Source: Thiobacillus sp. (GTDB taxonomy: Bacteria; Pseudomonadota; Gammaproteobacteria; Burkholderiales; Thiobacillaceae). From it: a stretch of DNA of 64,000 nucleotides. Under the pieces are notes generated by a model. The model was not told where the DNA came from and did no database searches. It worked only from the letters and a program-made list of their open reading frames with translations. The translations under genes were made by a program, and so were the position numbers. The first letter of the stretch is position 1. Each line of letters opens with the position of its first letter. This document shows positions 32,217-41,248 of this stretch, one piece after another. The stretch is from assembly GCA_016124745.1 (NCBI GenBank), contig WGNC01000006.1, positions 62,001 to 126,000 of the forward strand, read 5' to 3'.

Positions 32217-34789
32217 ATCGCCGCCTTCCGATCCTGCAGAACGGCATCGACCGCTTCGGCCATGGACAAGCCAGTTTCGAGCTTCTGCCGCACGGCTGAG
32301 AAATCGCGTGCGTTGGCCGAACCCATGAGTTGGGAGTAGGGGTCAAGCAGTAGCATCCCGACCCCGTAACCAGCCTGGCCACAGGAGACGAACACTTCCG
32401 AATAGTTGCCCTGTTCGGTGCGCAAGCTGCTAACGAGGTGAGCCATGTGCGGCGTGAAGGCCAGCTTCTCTTCGAGCTTGGCAATGGATTCCTGCTTCTG
32501 CCGGAGCATGAACAGCCAGTCAGCGTTTTCCAGTGCGGCCTGTGAGGCTGCGCTACGGTAGTAGTCGTTGATGCCCTGCGTGCCCGTCAGGAAGGCACCG
32601 CCGTATTTCCGGGCGCGGCGGTAGCCCGCCTCGATGAAGTCACCTGTCTGGCCGCCCGTCAGCAAATCCCAGGCTTCATCCAGGATCACCACCTTGGGCT
32701 GTTCGCGCGGCGCCAGGTACATTTCCTGGGTGATGCGGTACATCAGGATGAAGAGGGCGACCGCCTGCAGGTCTTTCTTGGATTTCAACTCTTCCAGTTC
32801 CAGAACCACCAGATTGGAATTGAAATTGACCGTGTGCTGGCCTTCAAAGTAATGGCCGTAGCTGCCCAGCGAAGTGTAGGAGGTCAGCTGCACCGCCAGA
32901 TCGCGGATGCGCGGATCGCAGGCATCTTCCTCGCCATGCTCAAGCGTGCCGCCATCGTGACAGGCGAGCTTCAGCTTCTCCGCCAGAAGGTCGATACTCG
33001 ATCGCGGCCCGCGCTCTTCCCAAAGGCCTCGAATCGCCAGTTCGAGCTGGGACAGTTCGTAATCTGACAGTCGGCGTCCAGGGGAGATCATCTGGGCGAT
33101 CAACGGCTTCAACATCTCCATGTCTTCGTCGATTTCGTTCACCATGGTGAACGGATTGAGGACGACATTCGCTTCCTTGGTGAACTCGATGTATTGGCCG
33201 CCGAGCGCGTGACACAGCTTCTCGTAGGAACGCCCCACGTCGATAATCCAGACCTTCGCCCCCATCGCCAGATAGCGTTCGGCAAGTTCGTTCAGGAATG
33301 CGGATTTACCAGACCCGGACGTACCCACCACGCAACCGTTGTAGTTGCCAGACGGGTTGTCGAACATATTTACGCCTATGGTCTGGCCATTACGCCCAGT
33401 GAAGGTCAGCACCGGAGCCCCGACACCGCGCCATTCGCCCAGAACAGGCGACAGATTGGCCGCGTTGGCGGTCGTTTTGGTGGAAAACCGCTGCGCGATC
33501 TTGATGTCGCGTTGCAGGGAGGGCCCGAGCGCCATCGGCAGCGAGGACATCAGCGCCTGGGTCTGCATGTAGGTGTCGGGGCTCAGTGCGAAGCCCAGGC
33601 TGCGCCAGATGGCTCTGGCCGCCTCGTCCGCTTCGGCTACGGCATCCGGACTGGGGAAAAGCAGCACCTGATGGTACAGACGCAATGCACCTCCCCCCTC
33701 GTCGTAGGCGTTCTGCAACAATTTCCAGTCTGCCGCCCGCTTGCTCACGTCCGGCAGCGCTTTACCCATCGGGCTTTCCGAAACCTGAATCGCCCGAGCC
33801 GTTTTCATCTGCGTCAGATTCTTGTGCTCGTCGTAATTCAGAATCTGCACCCCCATGGTGATGAGGAAGGGGCAGGGGTAGCCCATGGATCCCTTATTGG
33901 CGTCTCCCAGCATGCTGGCGACTTGATGCAGGTCGAACTGCTTCGGATAACCTTGCGCCGAATGCGCACGCACACAGACCGCATCTCCGTCTGGCGAGCG
34001 CAGGGTGATGCCGAGCCTGCCCACCGAGGCCACGGTGTCACGGGAAATCATCTGGTAGCGCAATGCCTGTCCGTCGTCATAGCAGACCGGATCGGCTGAA
34101 TGTTGTGCGGGACTCAGCATGGTTCGCACCCAGGCCATAAGATCTTCCGCACCCCAGACTCGCTCGAACTGGTAATACGTCTTGAGTTTGGATACCTGGG
34201 CATCACGCAAGGCGATGATGCGTTCCAGCGTGCGGTATTCCACATCCTTCACCGGCATCGCGACAGACAGCAGCACCCGGTAACGTCGCATCACGCTCGG
34301 GCGCGAGCTGACGGGCGGAGCAAGGGATGCCTTCCGGTAATGGGCGGAACGCTCAGACGTCATGCGCGCGATCAATGACCGCTGAGCGTCGTCCTGCAAC
34401 AATTCGGGGCGCACCACCTTCTTAAAATTGTTCAGGAAGGCATCAATGTCCGGGCTTCCCCACAACTGAACCTGCACCCCGGCTCCGGCGGGCATGTCCC
34501 GGTAGATTTCCTGAATCAGGCGCGACATGTCGTCTGTAGCGCCTGTTTGCGGGTTCATTTCTATGGCGTAGCCAATCGCCTCGATGCTGCCTTCTGCCTC
34601 GCCCTCAATGGCGAATAATTTCTCGGTCTCCCAATACCCCGTCCAGGGCAAGAGATCAGAGAAGCGGTTGTAGTCCTGTCGTGTGGTGAAATGGTTTTCG
34701 TCTGACACAGGGGAGGGCGTCGCCAGTTCGTCCTCGCGGATCAGCCACGATTTCAGCGTAACAAATGGTTGCGCCAGCGTGGACATCAT
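32213..34789 (-). CDS. traC: type IV secretion ATPase TraC (VirB4 family)
   Basis: An 858-residue VirB4-type ATPase. Walker A GTSGSGKSAFLNEL is at about residues 484-497 and Walker B PKVVILDEAWDLL near 695-705, followed by the RKYGGAFLTGTQGINDYY switch. The N-terminal TraC_F_IV domain has FTTRQDYNRFSDLLPWTGYWETEK. It powers pilus assembly at the inner-membrane base. Full length and intact catalytic motifs indicate a working secretion system. Confidence 0.95.
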   Translation of the reverse strand: MMSTLAQPFVTLKSWLIREDELATPSPVSDENHFTTRQDYNRFSDLLPWTGYWETEKLFAIEGEAEGSIEAIGYAIEMNPQTGATDDMSRLIQEIYRDMPAGAGVQVQLWGSPDIDAFLNNFKKVVRPELLQDDAQRSLIARMTSERSAHYRKASLAPPVSSRPSVMRRYRVLLSVAMPVKDVEYRTLERIIALRDAQVSKLKTYYQFERVWGAEDLMAWVRTMLSPAQHSADPVCYDDGQALRYQMISRDTVASVGRLGITLRSPDGDAVCVRAHSAQGYPKQFDLHQVASMLGDANKGSMGYPCPFLITMGVQILNYDEHKNLTQMKTARAIQVSESPMGKALPDVSKRAADWKLLQNAYDEGGGALRLYHQVLLFPSPDAVAEADEAARAIWRSLGFALSPDTYMQTQALMSSLPMALGPSLQRDIKIAQRFSTKTTANAANLSPVLGEWRGVGAPVLTFTGRNGQTIGVNMFDNPSGNYNGCVVGTSGSGKSAFLNELAERYLAMGAKVWIIDVGRSYEKLCHALGGQYIEFTKEANVVLNPFTMVNEIDEDMEMLKPLIAQMISPGRRLSDYELSQLELAIRGLWEERGPRSSIDLLAEKLKLACHDGGTLEHGEEDACDPRIRDLAVQLTSYTSLGSYGHYFEGQHTVNFNSNLVVLELEELKSKKDLQAVALFILMYRITQEMYLAPREQPKVVILDEAWDLLTGGQTGDFIEAGYRRARKYGGAFLTGTQGINDYYRSAASQAALENADWLFMLRQKQESIAKLEEKLAFTPHMAHLVSSLRTEQGNYSEVFVSCGQAGYGVGMLLLDPYSQLMGSANARDFSAVRQKLETGLSMAEAVDAVLQDRKAAI

Positions 34790-35346
34790 GAATTGCCGCC
34801 CCCCTGACCCGATACGCCGGGCATCGCGTCCGCTCCTTCCGGACGTTCCTCTTCCGGCTTTTCCTGACCCCTGAGCGGGAACACCGGCTTGTACGCGTCA
34901 CGGATCTGCTGCTGGTTGGTCTCGATCAACCACTTGCCCTGGTGGACCACGGTGTAGAGATAGTGCTGATCGTGCAGATCGCCGTCCGTATCCTCCCAGG
35001 GAGCGATCCATACACGCAGCACCAACGGCGCCATGCGAATCGGATCGCCGCTGTTCGGCGTCGCCAGGTCGCGTGGGGAGAAGTAGCCAGGAGGCGGCAT
35101 CGTCGCATCATCCTTTGAATCCTTGCTGCCAGCATCTTGAGAAGGTTTATCCTGGGATTTCGGTTGTTGCTGTCCCGGCAAGGCCTCGGCCAGTGAGTTC
35201 GCGTAAATGCCGGAAACAGATGTGCAGATCACCCCATCGGGGGCCTTGCAAGCCAGTTCCGACTTCGAGCCAGAGAGTCCGGAGAATGAAGAACAGCCCG
35301 TAGCCAGCAAGGTCACAGCGGCGAGCGACAGATACCCGATTTTCAT
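34786..35346 (-). CDS. traV: type IV conjugative lipoprotein TraV
   Basis: A 186-residue lipoprotein; the lipobox is LLATGC with Cys18. The TraV core is recognisable in LACKAPDGVICTSVSGIYANS, with the two further cysteines that are usual for TraV, and MAPLVLRVWIAPWEDTDGDLHDQHYLY. TraV is the VirB7-like outer-membrane anchor of the TraB/TraK core complex. Flanked by 4-bp overlaps with traC and dsbC. Confidence 0.93.
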   Translation of the reverse strand: MKIGYLSLAAVTLLATGCSSFSGLSGSKSELACKAPDGVICTSVSGIYANSLAEALPGQQQPKSQDKPSQDAGSKDSKDDATMPPPGYFSPRDLATPNSGDPIRMAPLVLRVWIAPWEDTDGDLHDQHYLYTVVHQGKWLIETNQQQIRDAYKPVFPLRGQEKPEEERPEGADAMPGVSGQGGGNS

Positions 35347-36212
35347 TGTGTACCCCCCTGCACATTGGCCGCGGCAGGCTTCTTCACGGTATCCAGCCAG
35401 GCGGAAATCCGCGCGGCAGCCGCAGCTCCCGGCATGGTTCGGCCATCGCCGGCCACCAGGAATGGCGTACCGTTGATCCCCAACTTCTCAGCCAGAGGCA
35501 GCACCGCTTGATGCGGCGCCTCACAGCCCTTGGTCTTTTTGGGAACCTTGCCCTCAAGCATCAGCGCGGACCAGGCTGCCGAGCGATCCTTGCTGCACCA
35601 GACTGCATCAGCCTTCGCGCGCGAATCAGGATGAAGCTGCTCCAGTGGCATGAGGAAGGTGTAGACCGTCACGTCGTCCACTTTCGCCAGCTCCTGCTCC
35701 AGTTTCTTGCAGTACGGACAGTCCGGATCCGAGAACACGGCAAGCGCCCGGCGACCCTGGCCATGCACGCTCTTGATCGCGTGTTGCAGTGGGAGCGAGG
35801 CGAATTCGACAGCAGGTGATGCCGGCTGCGCAGCCTCGGCTCCGGAGGTGATGTCCTCCTGCTTCTCCATGTCGAACATGCGCCCGAAAATGAAATACCG
35901 CCCCGACTCTTCCACGAATGCGACATTGCGGCCCATCATGACTTCGTAGATGCCCGGCAGCGGGGTGGTGGAAATCTTTCCGAAGCGTGTCTTCGGGTAC
36001 ATCAGCCGCAGATTGCGCTGGACCGCGGCCTGATCGTTCGCGCGCGCAGCATCGCGGGCATCCATCACGGACGTAGCTGCAGCTTCAGTAATCACGTTTT
36101 GAGTAGGCAGAACGAGGGGTTCTTTCACATCCTGAGCCAGCGTAAATCCTGGTATGCAGGACAGAATCAACAGTTGGGACAGCAGGTTTTTCATTCTGGT
36201 TAGGGGTCTCAT
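35343..36212 (-). CDS. dsbC: DsbC-family thiol:disulfide isomerase of the transfer operon
   Basis: A 289-residue periplasmic protein with signal peptide, an N-terminal DsbC dimerisation domain (ISTTPLPGIYEVMMGRNVAFVEESGRYFIFG) and a C-terminal thioredoxin domain with the active site CPYC in FSDPDCPYCKKLEQEL and the cis-proline loop GINGTPFLVAGDG. It likely isomerises disulfides in the cysteine-rich TraN, TraU, TraH and TraV proteins. An alternative start 18 bp downstream (MKNLLSQL) also gives a signal peptide. Confidence 0.92.
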   Translation of the reverse strand: MRPLTRMKNLLSQLLILSCIPGFTLAQDVKEPLVLPTQNVITEAAATSVMDARDAARANDQAAVQRNLRLMYPKTRFGKISTTPLPGIYEVMMGRNVAFVEESGRYFIFGRMFDMEKQEDITSGAEAAQPASPAVEFASLPLQHAIKSVHGQGRRALAVFSDPDCPYCKKLEQELAKVDDVTVYTFLMPLEQLHPDSRAKADAVWCSKDRSAAWSALMLEGKVPKKTKGCEAPHQAVLPLAEKLGINGTPFLVAGDGRTMPGAAAAARISAWLDTVKKPAAANVQGGTQ

Positions 36213-36217
36213 GTTCT

Positions 36218-37474
36218 TTACCGCCTCTCGATACTCTGGCCGCGCGTCAGCACCACGTCGACCACGCGGCCGCCGTCCACTTCAATCACCGGAAAAACCT
36301 GTTCGGCCAGCTTGATGTAATACTTCGATAGCTGTGACATCGCACTGCCTACTCCAGATGCCAGTCCAGCCTGCAGCTCCTTGCCGTCCGTCACCGTGCT
36401 GGTGGAACCCAGCGGTGAGGTCGATACAGTGCTCGAAGATTCCTTGAACGCTTGCCCGATGCCAGAGCCAATCCCCGCGAGGAAGGCATTCGCCAGCGCC
36501 TGCCCCTGCTTGGAAACCAGTCTTCCACGCATCCCGGCCTTGCCATCCTCACCGGCTACATACCCTTTAAGCGATACGTCGACCGCCCCGCCTTTCTGGT
36601 CGATGCACGACAGGCGATCCGTCCTGATATATGCACGCTCAGAAGAAATATCGCCGTAGCCATTGGCCGTGACCACGCAATCCTTCATGTCGGCCATGTA
36701 GCGATTGGGCAACTGGGCTGGATCGAGCACCCGCATCAGAATCGGGTGCGGATTGTTTTGTGCCTGTCCACCCGTCGGTGCATCGAGACCCGCCAGTAAC
36801 ACCACGCGCATGAACGTCCCGGCAGGAAGATAGTTATCTGCCGATGCATTCACTTCCTTGACTGGGACGGACGACATGCCGGAGGCTTGTGGCTGCGCCT
36901 GCGGCGCGGCAGGCGCAGCCACCGTCGAATCGGAAACTTCGAGCGTGAACGCGCGCTTCACTACGGGCTGCATCGGCGCATTCGGATCCATTCCTGGCTG
37001 CGCGAACTGCCCAGGCCTTCCAGGAGGCGGTGGGGGAGGGGGTGGCAATGCCGCCGACCCCATGGGTTGCAGCGGGCGTAAATTGCCGCCGGTCTGAATT
37101 ACCGCTGCCGGGGGAGGCATCGGCACTTCGTTGATTCCCGCTCCGGCGGTGCCTTGCATGGCTCCGCCACTACTTTGTGGGCTATGCACCATGTTCTGCT
37201 TGATCGCAGCGATTTCCTTGTTCAGCGCCTCGATCTTTGATGCTTCGTTCGCCCGCCAAACATCCTTGTCGTTCAGTTGCTGACCAGGAACAGCCATGAG
37301 GCTGACCTGTTCAGGCTTGTCCACAGGAGCCAGATCGGTTTTATTACTCCCGGAGTCGGCGAACCATGCCGCAGCCAAGGCCACCCCGACAATCACGGCG
37401 CCGACGCCGACCGCCATCATTAGTTGCTTCTTGCGGGCAGGCGACGCCTTGAGGATGGGTATGATTCTCGCCAT
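36218..37474 (-). CDS. traB: TraB/TrbI (VirB10-type) conjugal transfer protein
   Basis: A 418-residue core-complex protein. It has an N-terminal cytoplasmic stretch, a transmembrane segment at about residues 18-36 (LMMAVGVGAVIVGVALAAAWF), a coiled-coil-prone region, a proline-rich segment (PPPPPPPGRPG) and the C-terminal VirB10 beta-barrel domain with LPAGTFMRVVLLAGLDAPTGG and VDVVLTRGQSIERR. It spans both membranes and links TraC/TraD energy to TraK/TraV. TAATG overlap with traK. Confidence 0.94.
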   Translation of the reverse strand: MARIIPILKASPARKKQLMMAVGVGAVIVGVALAAAWFADSGSNKTDLAPVDKPEQVSLMAVPGQQLNDKDVWRANEASKIEALNKEIAAIKQNMVHSPQSSGGAMQGTAGAGINEVPMPPPAAVIQTGGNLRPLQPMGSAALPPPPPPPPGRPGQFAQPGMDPNAPMQPVVKRAFTLEVSDSTVAAPAAPQAQPQASGMSSVPVKEVNASADNYLPAGTFMRVVLLAGLDAPTGGQAQNNPHPILMRVLDPAQLPNRYMADMKDCVVTANGYGDISSERAYIRTDRLSCIDQKGGAVDVSLKGYVAGEDGKAGMRGRLVSKQGQALANAFLAGIGSGIGQAFKESSSTVSTSPLGSTSTVTDGKELQAGLASGVGSAMSQLSKYYIKLAEQVFPVIEVDGGRVVDVVLTRGQSIERR

Positions 37475-38199
37475 TACCGCACCCCATCGTTCCGTTTCAC
37501 CACGAAGACCTGGGTGCTGCGCCCCGGCTCAACGGTCAAGTCGCGCACCGACACAGCCAGCACGCCTTTTTTGTAAAACTCCTGTTCGGCGACCCGAACC
37601 GGGGCGTCGCTGACGTTGAAGAGGCGATACCGTTCACCCACCAGTGAATGTCCGGTGAGAACATGCTCCAGCGCAAAACGGGAGCCTTTCCAGAGGCGGA
37701 TTTCCTCCCATGTCTTCTTCACCTCCAGGCCTTCCGGCAAACCTTCACCTGCCAATGCCTGAATCATTTTCTTGATCGCCTGCTGGTAACTGGAGGCACG
37801 TTCAATCTCTCCAGGCTTGGCTGCAGCAGAAGTAGGGTCAGTCGTTTCCTTGATCACGATGGTTTCACCCGGAATATCCTGGGGCTGCAACACCAGCGTG
37901 TAGGTTTTCCCGCTTTGACTGAACACAAACACTCCGAACGGATCCTTGGCCAATGGCTGTATCAAGGCCTGCCCGGTGGTGGCATCCGCGCTGCCAGTGA
38001 GCATTCCGTCGTCGGCGGACTTGACCAGGCGAACCCGGCCTCCCTCGATCGAGATGCGATTCAAGTCTCTCAGGCTCACCTTGACGAACAGGGTCTTGCC
38101 CTCGACGCCTTCCACTACCTGCAATGCGTGTGAGGACGGCGCTGCAAATATGCAAAACAGGCTAAGGAGCAGTGATATCTTCAAACGGTCGGGCAGCAT
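37474..38199 (-). CDS. traK: type-F conjugative transfer secretin TraK
   Basis: A 241-residue secretin-like (VirB9-type) protein with signal peptide (MLPDRLKISLLLSLFCIFAAPSSHA), a beta-rich N-domain (LFVKVSLRDLNRISIEGGRV) and the C-terminal half ending in VRDLTVEPGRSTQVFVVKRND. It forms the outer-membrane ring with TraB and TraV. Its start lies 38 bp inside the 3' end of traE. Confidence 0.93.
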   Translation of the reverse strand: MLPDRLKISLLLSLFCIFAAPSSHALQVVEGVEGKTLFVKVSLRDLNRISIEGGRVRLVKSADDGMLTGSADATTGQALIQPLAKDPFGVFVFSQSGKTYTLVLQPQDIPGETIVIKETTDPTSAAAKPGEIERASSYQQAIKKMIQALAGEGLPEGLEVKKTWEEIRLWKGSRFALEHVLTGHSLVGERYRLFNVSDAPVRVAEQEFYKKGVLAVSVRDLTVEPGRSTQVFVVKRNDGVR

Positions 38200-38752
38200 T
38201 CTTACCTTCTCTCATTCCGGTCAGCAGCACACGGCCGCCGCGTTGGCCAAACTCAAATACGTAGGTTTTGTTCACCTGTGATGTTCTGCTGTCTCCCAGA
38301 TAGGTGTTGAGCACACCCTGAACAGCGATGCGCTGTTTTGCCTCGTCCGGCATGACCATCGCGATTGCCATGAATGTGCTGGCGTTATCCGCCTTGATCT
38401 TTTGGGCGTAAGCGCCGGCTTCGATTTCCAGCTTCCCGTAGAAGCGAGGGTCGATATAGGACTTGAGTGTGCGGTGATTAAAGTCCACGTTCTGTGGCGT
38501 CACATCGAAGTAGAGCTGTGCCAAAAACACGCCCATCTCGATCAAATATTCTTTGGAAACCTTGTCATCATCGACCCAGAATGTTGTGTGAATCGTCGGT
38601 GGAACCAGTGTTTCGCGGTGTGTGTCGCCTCGCGTCAGGAAGGCGATCAACATCAGGAGCAATGCGCTCTGCGACAGGGCGAACATCATCACAGCCCATC
38701 TGCGCACCCCGAGAGTGACGGCCACTTGGCCGCTCAGCTTGTCTATTCTCAT
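38162..38752 (-). CDS. traE: TraE-type (VirB8-like) conjugal transfer protein
   Basis: A 196-residue inner-membrane protein: a short cytoplasmic N-terminus, one transmembrane segment at about residues 19-38 (AVMMFALSQSALLLMLIAFL), then a periplasmic VirB8-like domain with FLAQLYFDVTPQNVDFNH and ending RVLLTGMREGKNAARPFEDITAP. The ATG at 38752 overlaps the traL stop; the longer ORF upstream is the shadow of traL. Confidence 0.92.
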   Translation of the reverse strand: MRIDKLSGQVAVTLGVRRWAVMMFALSQSALLLMLIAFLTRGDTHRETLVPPTIHTTFWVDDDKVSKEYLIEMGVFLAQLYFDVTPQNVDFNHRTLKSYIDPRFYGKLEIEAGAYAQKIKADNASTFMAIAMVMPDEAKQRIAVQGVLNTYLGDSRTSQVNKTYVFEFGQRGGRVLLTGMREGKNAARPFEDITAP

Positions 38753-39042
38753 CAGCCAATGAACTCTCGTATGCTCGAAGGCGGTGTTGCCTTCATTCCC
38801 AGATTGACGGGTAGATGCCAATACAGCAGGTGCATGCCATATGCTCTGTGCTGGCCGAATTTGGCTTTGCGATAAAGCCAGGCCATCACCAACCCGAACA
38901 ACGTGAAGCTCACGACCCAGCCTGTAATGAGGCCAAATACAAAGAAGGACATGAACAGCATGGCCACGTCGAAATCCCACCACATGAACTTGGGAGGGTC
39001 GTCCAGGCGGGTCGGAATCGTTGGCAAATCTTGATTGGCCAT
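38752..39042 (-). CDS. traL: type IV conjugative transfer protein TraL
   Basis: A 96-residue VirB3-like membrane protein. The N-terminal TRLDDPPKFMWWDFDVA motif and two hydrophobic segments (about residues 28-58) are the TraL pattern. It follows the pilin gene by 25 bp, in the canonical traA-traL-traE order, and overlaps traE by 3 bp. Confidence 0.93.
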   Translation of the reverse strand: MANQDLPTIPTRLDDPPKFMWWDFDVAMLFMSFFVFGLITGWVVSFTLFGLVMAWLYRKAKFGQHRAYGMHLLYWHLPVNLGMKATPPSSIREFIG

Positions 39043-39067
39043 GCTGTTCAGTCCGTTAATGCTTCGC

Positions 39068-39385
39068 TTAAATCACAGCGGCGAACATGCCGTTGATGAT
39101 CGTCGGGCCAAGGCCGAACACGATGGCGAAGACGATGCCAACCAGTGCCGGCATGGCGGTAGACTTGGCGAAGCCAATGAGTGCACCGACCACGAACGCG
39201 GCGATCGCCAGCGCTTTGCCCAGATACCCTTCGGCCCAACCCACCAGCATGTCGAACAGGGCCTGGAATTCTGTACCGGTCACACCACCGCCGGCGGTGG
39301 TGGCCCATGCCGAGCTGACCATCAGAGCGGAAAGAAGTCCGCCGACAACGACTTGTTTTTTGCTGAACATTTTCATGAAATTCAT
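39068..39385 (-). CDS. traA: conjugative pilin TraA
   Basis: A 105-residue propilin. A long leader (MNFMKMFSKKQVVVGGLLSALMVSSAWA) ends with an AxA-type site, and the mature part has two hydrophobic helices (YLGKALAIAAFVVGALIGF and LVGIVFAIVFGLGPTIINGMF) separated by a short KSTAMP hinge, the standard two-helix pilin layout. The start at 39385 follows AAGGAGAAT. The operon encodes a TraF-type peptidase that could trim or cyclise it; no TraX acetylase is visible. Confidence 0.9.
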   Translation of the reverse strand: MNFMKMFSKKQVVVGGLLSALMVSSAWATTAGGGVTGTEFQALFDMLVGWAEGYLGKALAIAAFVVGALIGFAKSTAMPALVGIVFAIVFGLGPTIINGMFAAVI

Positions 39386-39422
39386 TTGATTCTCCTTGAG
39401 CGTGTGTATTGAAAGATTGGTT

Positions 39423-39662
39423 TCATGGTCCCGGTGTCTCAGCAGTCTCAAGGTCTCGCATCACGATGTGGCGCACCAAATCCAGCATGGCTTGCCTCGC
39501 TGTCCCATCGTTCAGACAGTATTCAATGGCGGCTGTGGCCAGCCGCCTTTCCAAGAACAGGTTCCTGTTGGGAAGGGCTTTCCCAAGCGCCTGCAGCTTG
39601 AGTTTGGTTTCCTCGCGCACGAGGACTGCCTTGTATCCCGGTTCGGTAGTGTTTTTTGTCAT
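39423..39662 (-). CDS. small protein ahead of the pilin gene, possible ribbon-helix-helix
   Basis: A 79-residue protein, MTKNTTEPGYKAVLVREETK at the start and LALPN-type helices after. The beta-strand plus two-helix character (YKAVLVREETKLKLQALGKAL ... FLERRLATAAIEYCLND) suggests a ribbon-helix-helix DNA-binding fold, but no family is certain. Its ATG overlaps the stop of the OmpA-like gene. If DNA-binding, it could be the operon's own regulator placed right before traA. Confidence 0.55.
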   Translation of the reverse strand: MTKNTTEPGYKAVLVREETKLKLQALGKALPNRNLFLERRLATAAIEYCLNDGTARQAMLDLVRHIVMRDLETAETPGP

Positions 39663-40192
39663 TCCCCATCCCTATCGTTAATGCTGATCACCGCACGTCT
39701 TGCGCCAGGGTTTGTGCTGGGTGGATGCTCGATGCAGCACCGCGAATCGACTTTGACATTCCGCTTCGAAACCCCGTTGGCGCGCATAAAATCCGCGACC
39801 GCCATCCCGCGCTTGTACGCCAGGGATTCGTTAAATTGCTTCTTGCCAACTTGATCTGTGCTGCCAAGAACCAGAAAGCGTCTAGCGTCACGATGCCGTT
39901 CGAGGAAAGCCTTGAGCTTGGCTTTCTCGGTCTGACTGAGCCGGGCCGATGCCAACGCATAACGAACTGAAGTAGAGGAATGCACGGCGACCGGCTTAGC
40001 AGCGCTATCCGATACCCTCGCGGGCATGGGAACGGCTACAGGCAGGTCAAGCACCTTCGCCGTCCTTACAGGGCAATCGCCTTCATGACACATGACATAA
40101 GCGCTAATGGAATCGGACTGCGTCACTTGCCAATCGGCACCCATCGACGAAGCTGCCCAGACCAGGGCAAGCAATGTGAACATGCATTTCAT
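39659..40192 (-). CDS. exported OmpA-like domain protein in the transfer operon
   Basis: A 177-residue protein with signal peptide (MKCMFTLLALVWAASSMGA). The C-terminal half resembles an OmpA/MotB peptidoglycan-binding domain: LKAFLERHRDARRFLVLGSTDQVGKKQFNESLAYKRGMAVADFM and NVKVDSRCCIEHPPSTNPGARRAVIS, with the NxxLxxxRA-type helix. It sits between the transglycosylase and pilin genes with 4-bp overlaps on both sides, so a role in anchoring the secretion machine to peptidoglycan is plausible. F itself has no such gene. Confidence 0.75.
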   Translation of the reverse strand: MKCMFTLLALVWAASSMGADWQVTQSDSISAYVMCHEGDCPVRTAKVLDLPVAVPMPARVSDSAAKPVAVHSSTSVRYALASARLSQTEKAKLKAFLERHRDARRFLVLGSTDQVGKKQFNESLAYKRGMAVADFMRANGVSKRNVKVDSRCCIEHPPSTNPGARRAVISINDRDGE

Positions 40193-40662
40193 GAGGATTT
40201 CCTCATTGCCCGGTAGACTTTCCAGGCATAGCCATTTCGTGCGCGGCGGCACGCATCGCCTTTTAGTCGCGTGCATGCTGCGTTGTAGGCACCGACCGCT
40301 TCCCACGAAGTGCCATATCGAGTGAAGTTGTTCGCCAGCACCCAGGCACCCAGCTTGACGCTGGTACAGGCATCGTAGAGGTGGGCCTCGTTGTATCCGA
40401 GCGACTTGATAGGGTTCCTCCGCAGCCACCGGGTATTGATCTGCATCAGCCCAATGTCCCGAGACTGCGTACTCGCTGTGTGAGTGCTGTTAACCACATG
40501 CGGTCTCATATTCGACTCAACTTGGGCCACTGCCTTCAGCAATTGTGGTGAGACCCCATACATCGCCCCCGCCTCATCAAAGCAGAAGGCGCGGGCTTGG
40601 GTATAAAAAAGGGCCGTCAGGAGAACAACCCAAGGGGAGGAGAGGAGATCCATGGGGCGCAT
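40189..40662 (-). CDS. lytic transglycosylase of the conjugation operon (LtgX/PilT-like SLT)
   Basis: A 157-residue exported muramidase-type protein. A signal peptide precedes FDEAGAMYGVSPQLLKAVAQVES, where the last Glu is the catalytic residue of the SLT fold, followed by DIGLMQINTRWL and GAYNAA motifs. It opens gaps in peptidoglycan for the secretion channel; LtgX has this role and position next to traA in the gonococcal island. The start could be 40653 or 40662; neither has a good ribosome site. It is the first gene of the operon. Confidence 0.9.
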   Translation of the reverse strand: MRPMDLLSSPWVVLLTALFYTQARAFCFDEAGAMYGVSPQLLKAVAQVESNMRPHVVNSTHTASTQSRDIGLMQINTRWLRRNPIKSLGYNEAHLYDACTSVKLGAWVLANNFTRYGTSWEAVGAYNAACTRLKGDACRRARNGYAWKVYRAMRKSS

Positions 40663-40763
40663 GCTAGGGATGCGTTCATCCCGCTTCCAGCGGAAATCAA
40701 AAGAATGTTTTTTTGATTGATTGCTGAAAATAAAATCAGAAATGGATAAAATGATCGGTTGCC

Positions 40764-40788
40764 AAAAAAATAAAAGCCCAATAAGGGC
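40764..40788 (-). terminator. possible intrinsic terminator upstream of the transfer operon
   Basis: On the minus strand GCCC-TTATT-GGGC is followed by a 12-nt T-rich run (complement of 40764-40775). The stem is only 4 bp, so it is weak, but it would insulate the transfer operon from transcription coming from the right. Confidence 0.35.
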
Positions 40789-41222
40789 GAAGGGACTTAC
40801 CCGAAAGGGCTTGTTCGCTTGAATAGACGCGAACACAAAGGAATACGGGGGCTTAAGGGGAACGGCTTACTGGTTAAGGGCTAAAAATGGCTGACCAAAT
40901 CGCGTGCCCACCAACTTGCGCACTAGCGGAAATCACCAAAAAGCTTTCAAGAGAAGAAGCTTAGAATTTGAGCTGACAAAAGGTGAGAGTTCGAGTCGCT
41001 CCTGTCAGAAAAAAGATCGGTCAGGTTCATCCGTTGGCGTCGTAGTGGGGGGATGCGTTACTGGGCGGCTGGTGTAGGTCAGTAAGCTGTCGGTCGTGGA
41101 ATCGGCACGTACTTCTGTTGATCGGCCGAAGGCGACAACTCCATTTCGATTGACCACGTCCGCCGTAGTCGCAAGACCGGTCATTGGCTCGCCTCGACTA
41201 AGTGATCGCTGTCCTTAAGGTA

Positions 41223-41248
41223 AAGGGGACGCTTCGTAGCGTCCCCTT
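41223..41248. terminator. strong hairpin beside the IS left end
   Basis: AAGGGGACGC and GCGTCCCCTT are perfect 10-bp arms around TTCGTA, followed on the plus strand by CATCTCC and five T's. It looks like an intrinsic terminator or a REP-like hairpin. It ends 12 bp before the IS terminal repeat. Confidence 0.55.

Noticed and set aside
40973-41009. Complete tRNA gene
   Set aside because: Only a T-arm-like and acceptor-like end is visible; no D-arm or anticodon arm can be drawn, and the T-stem has a mismatch.
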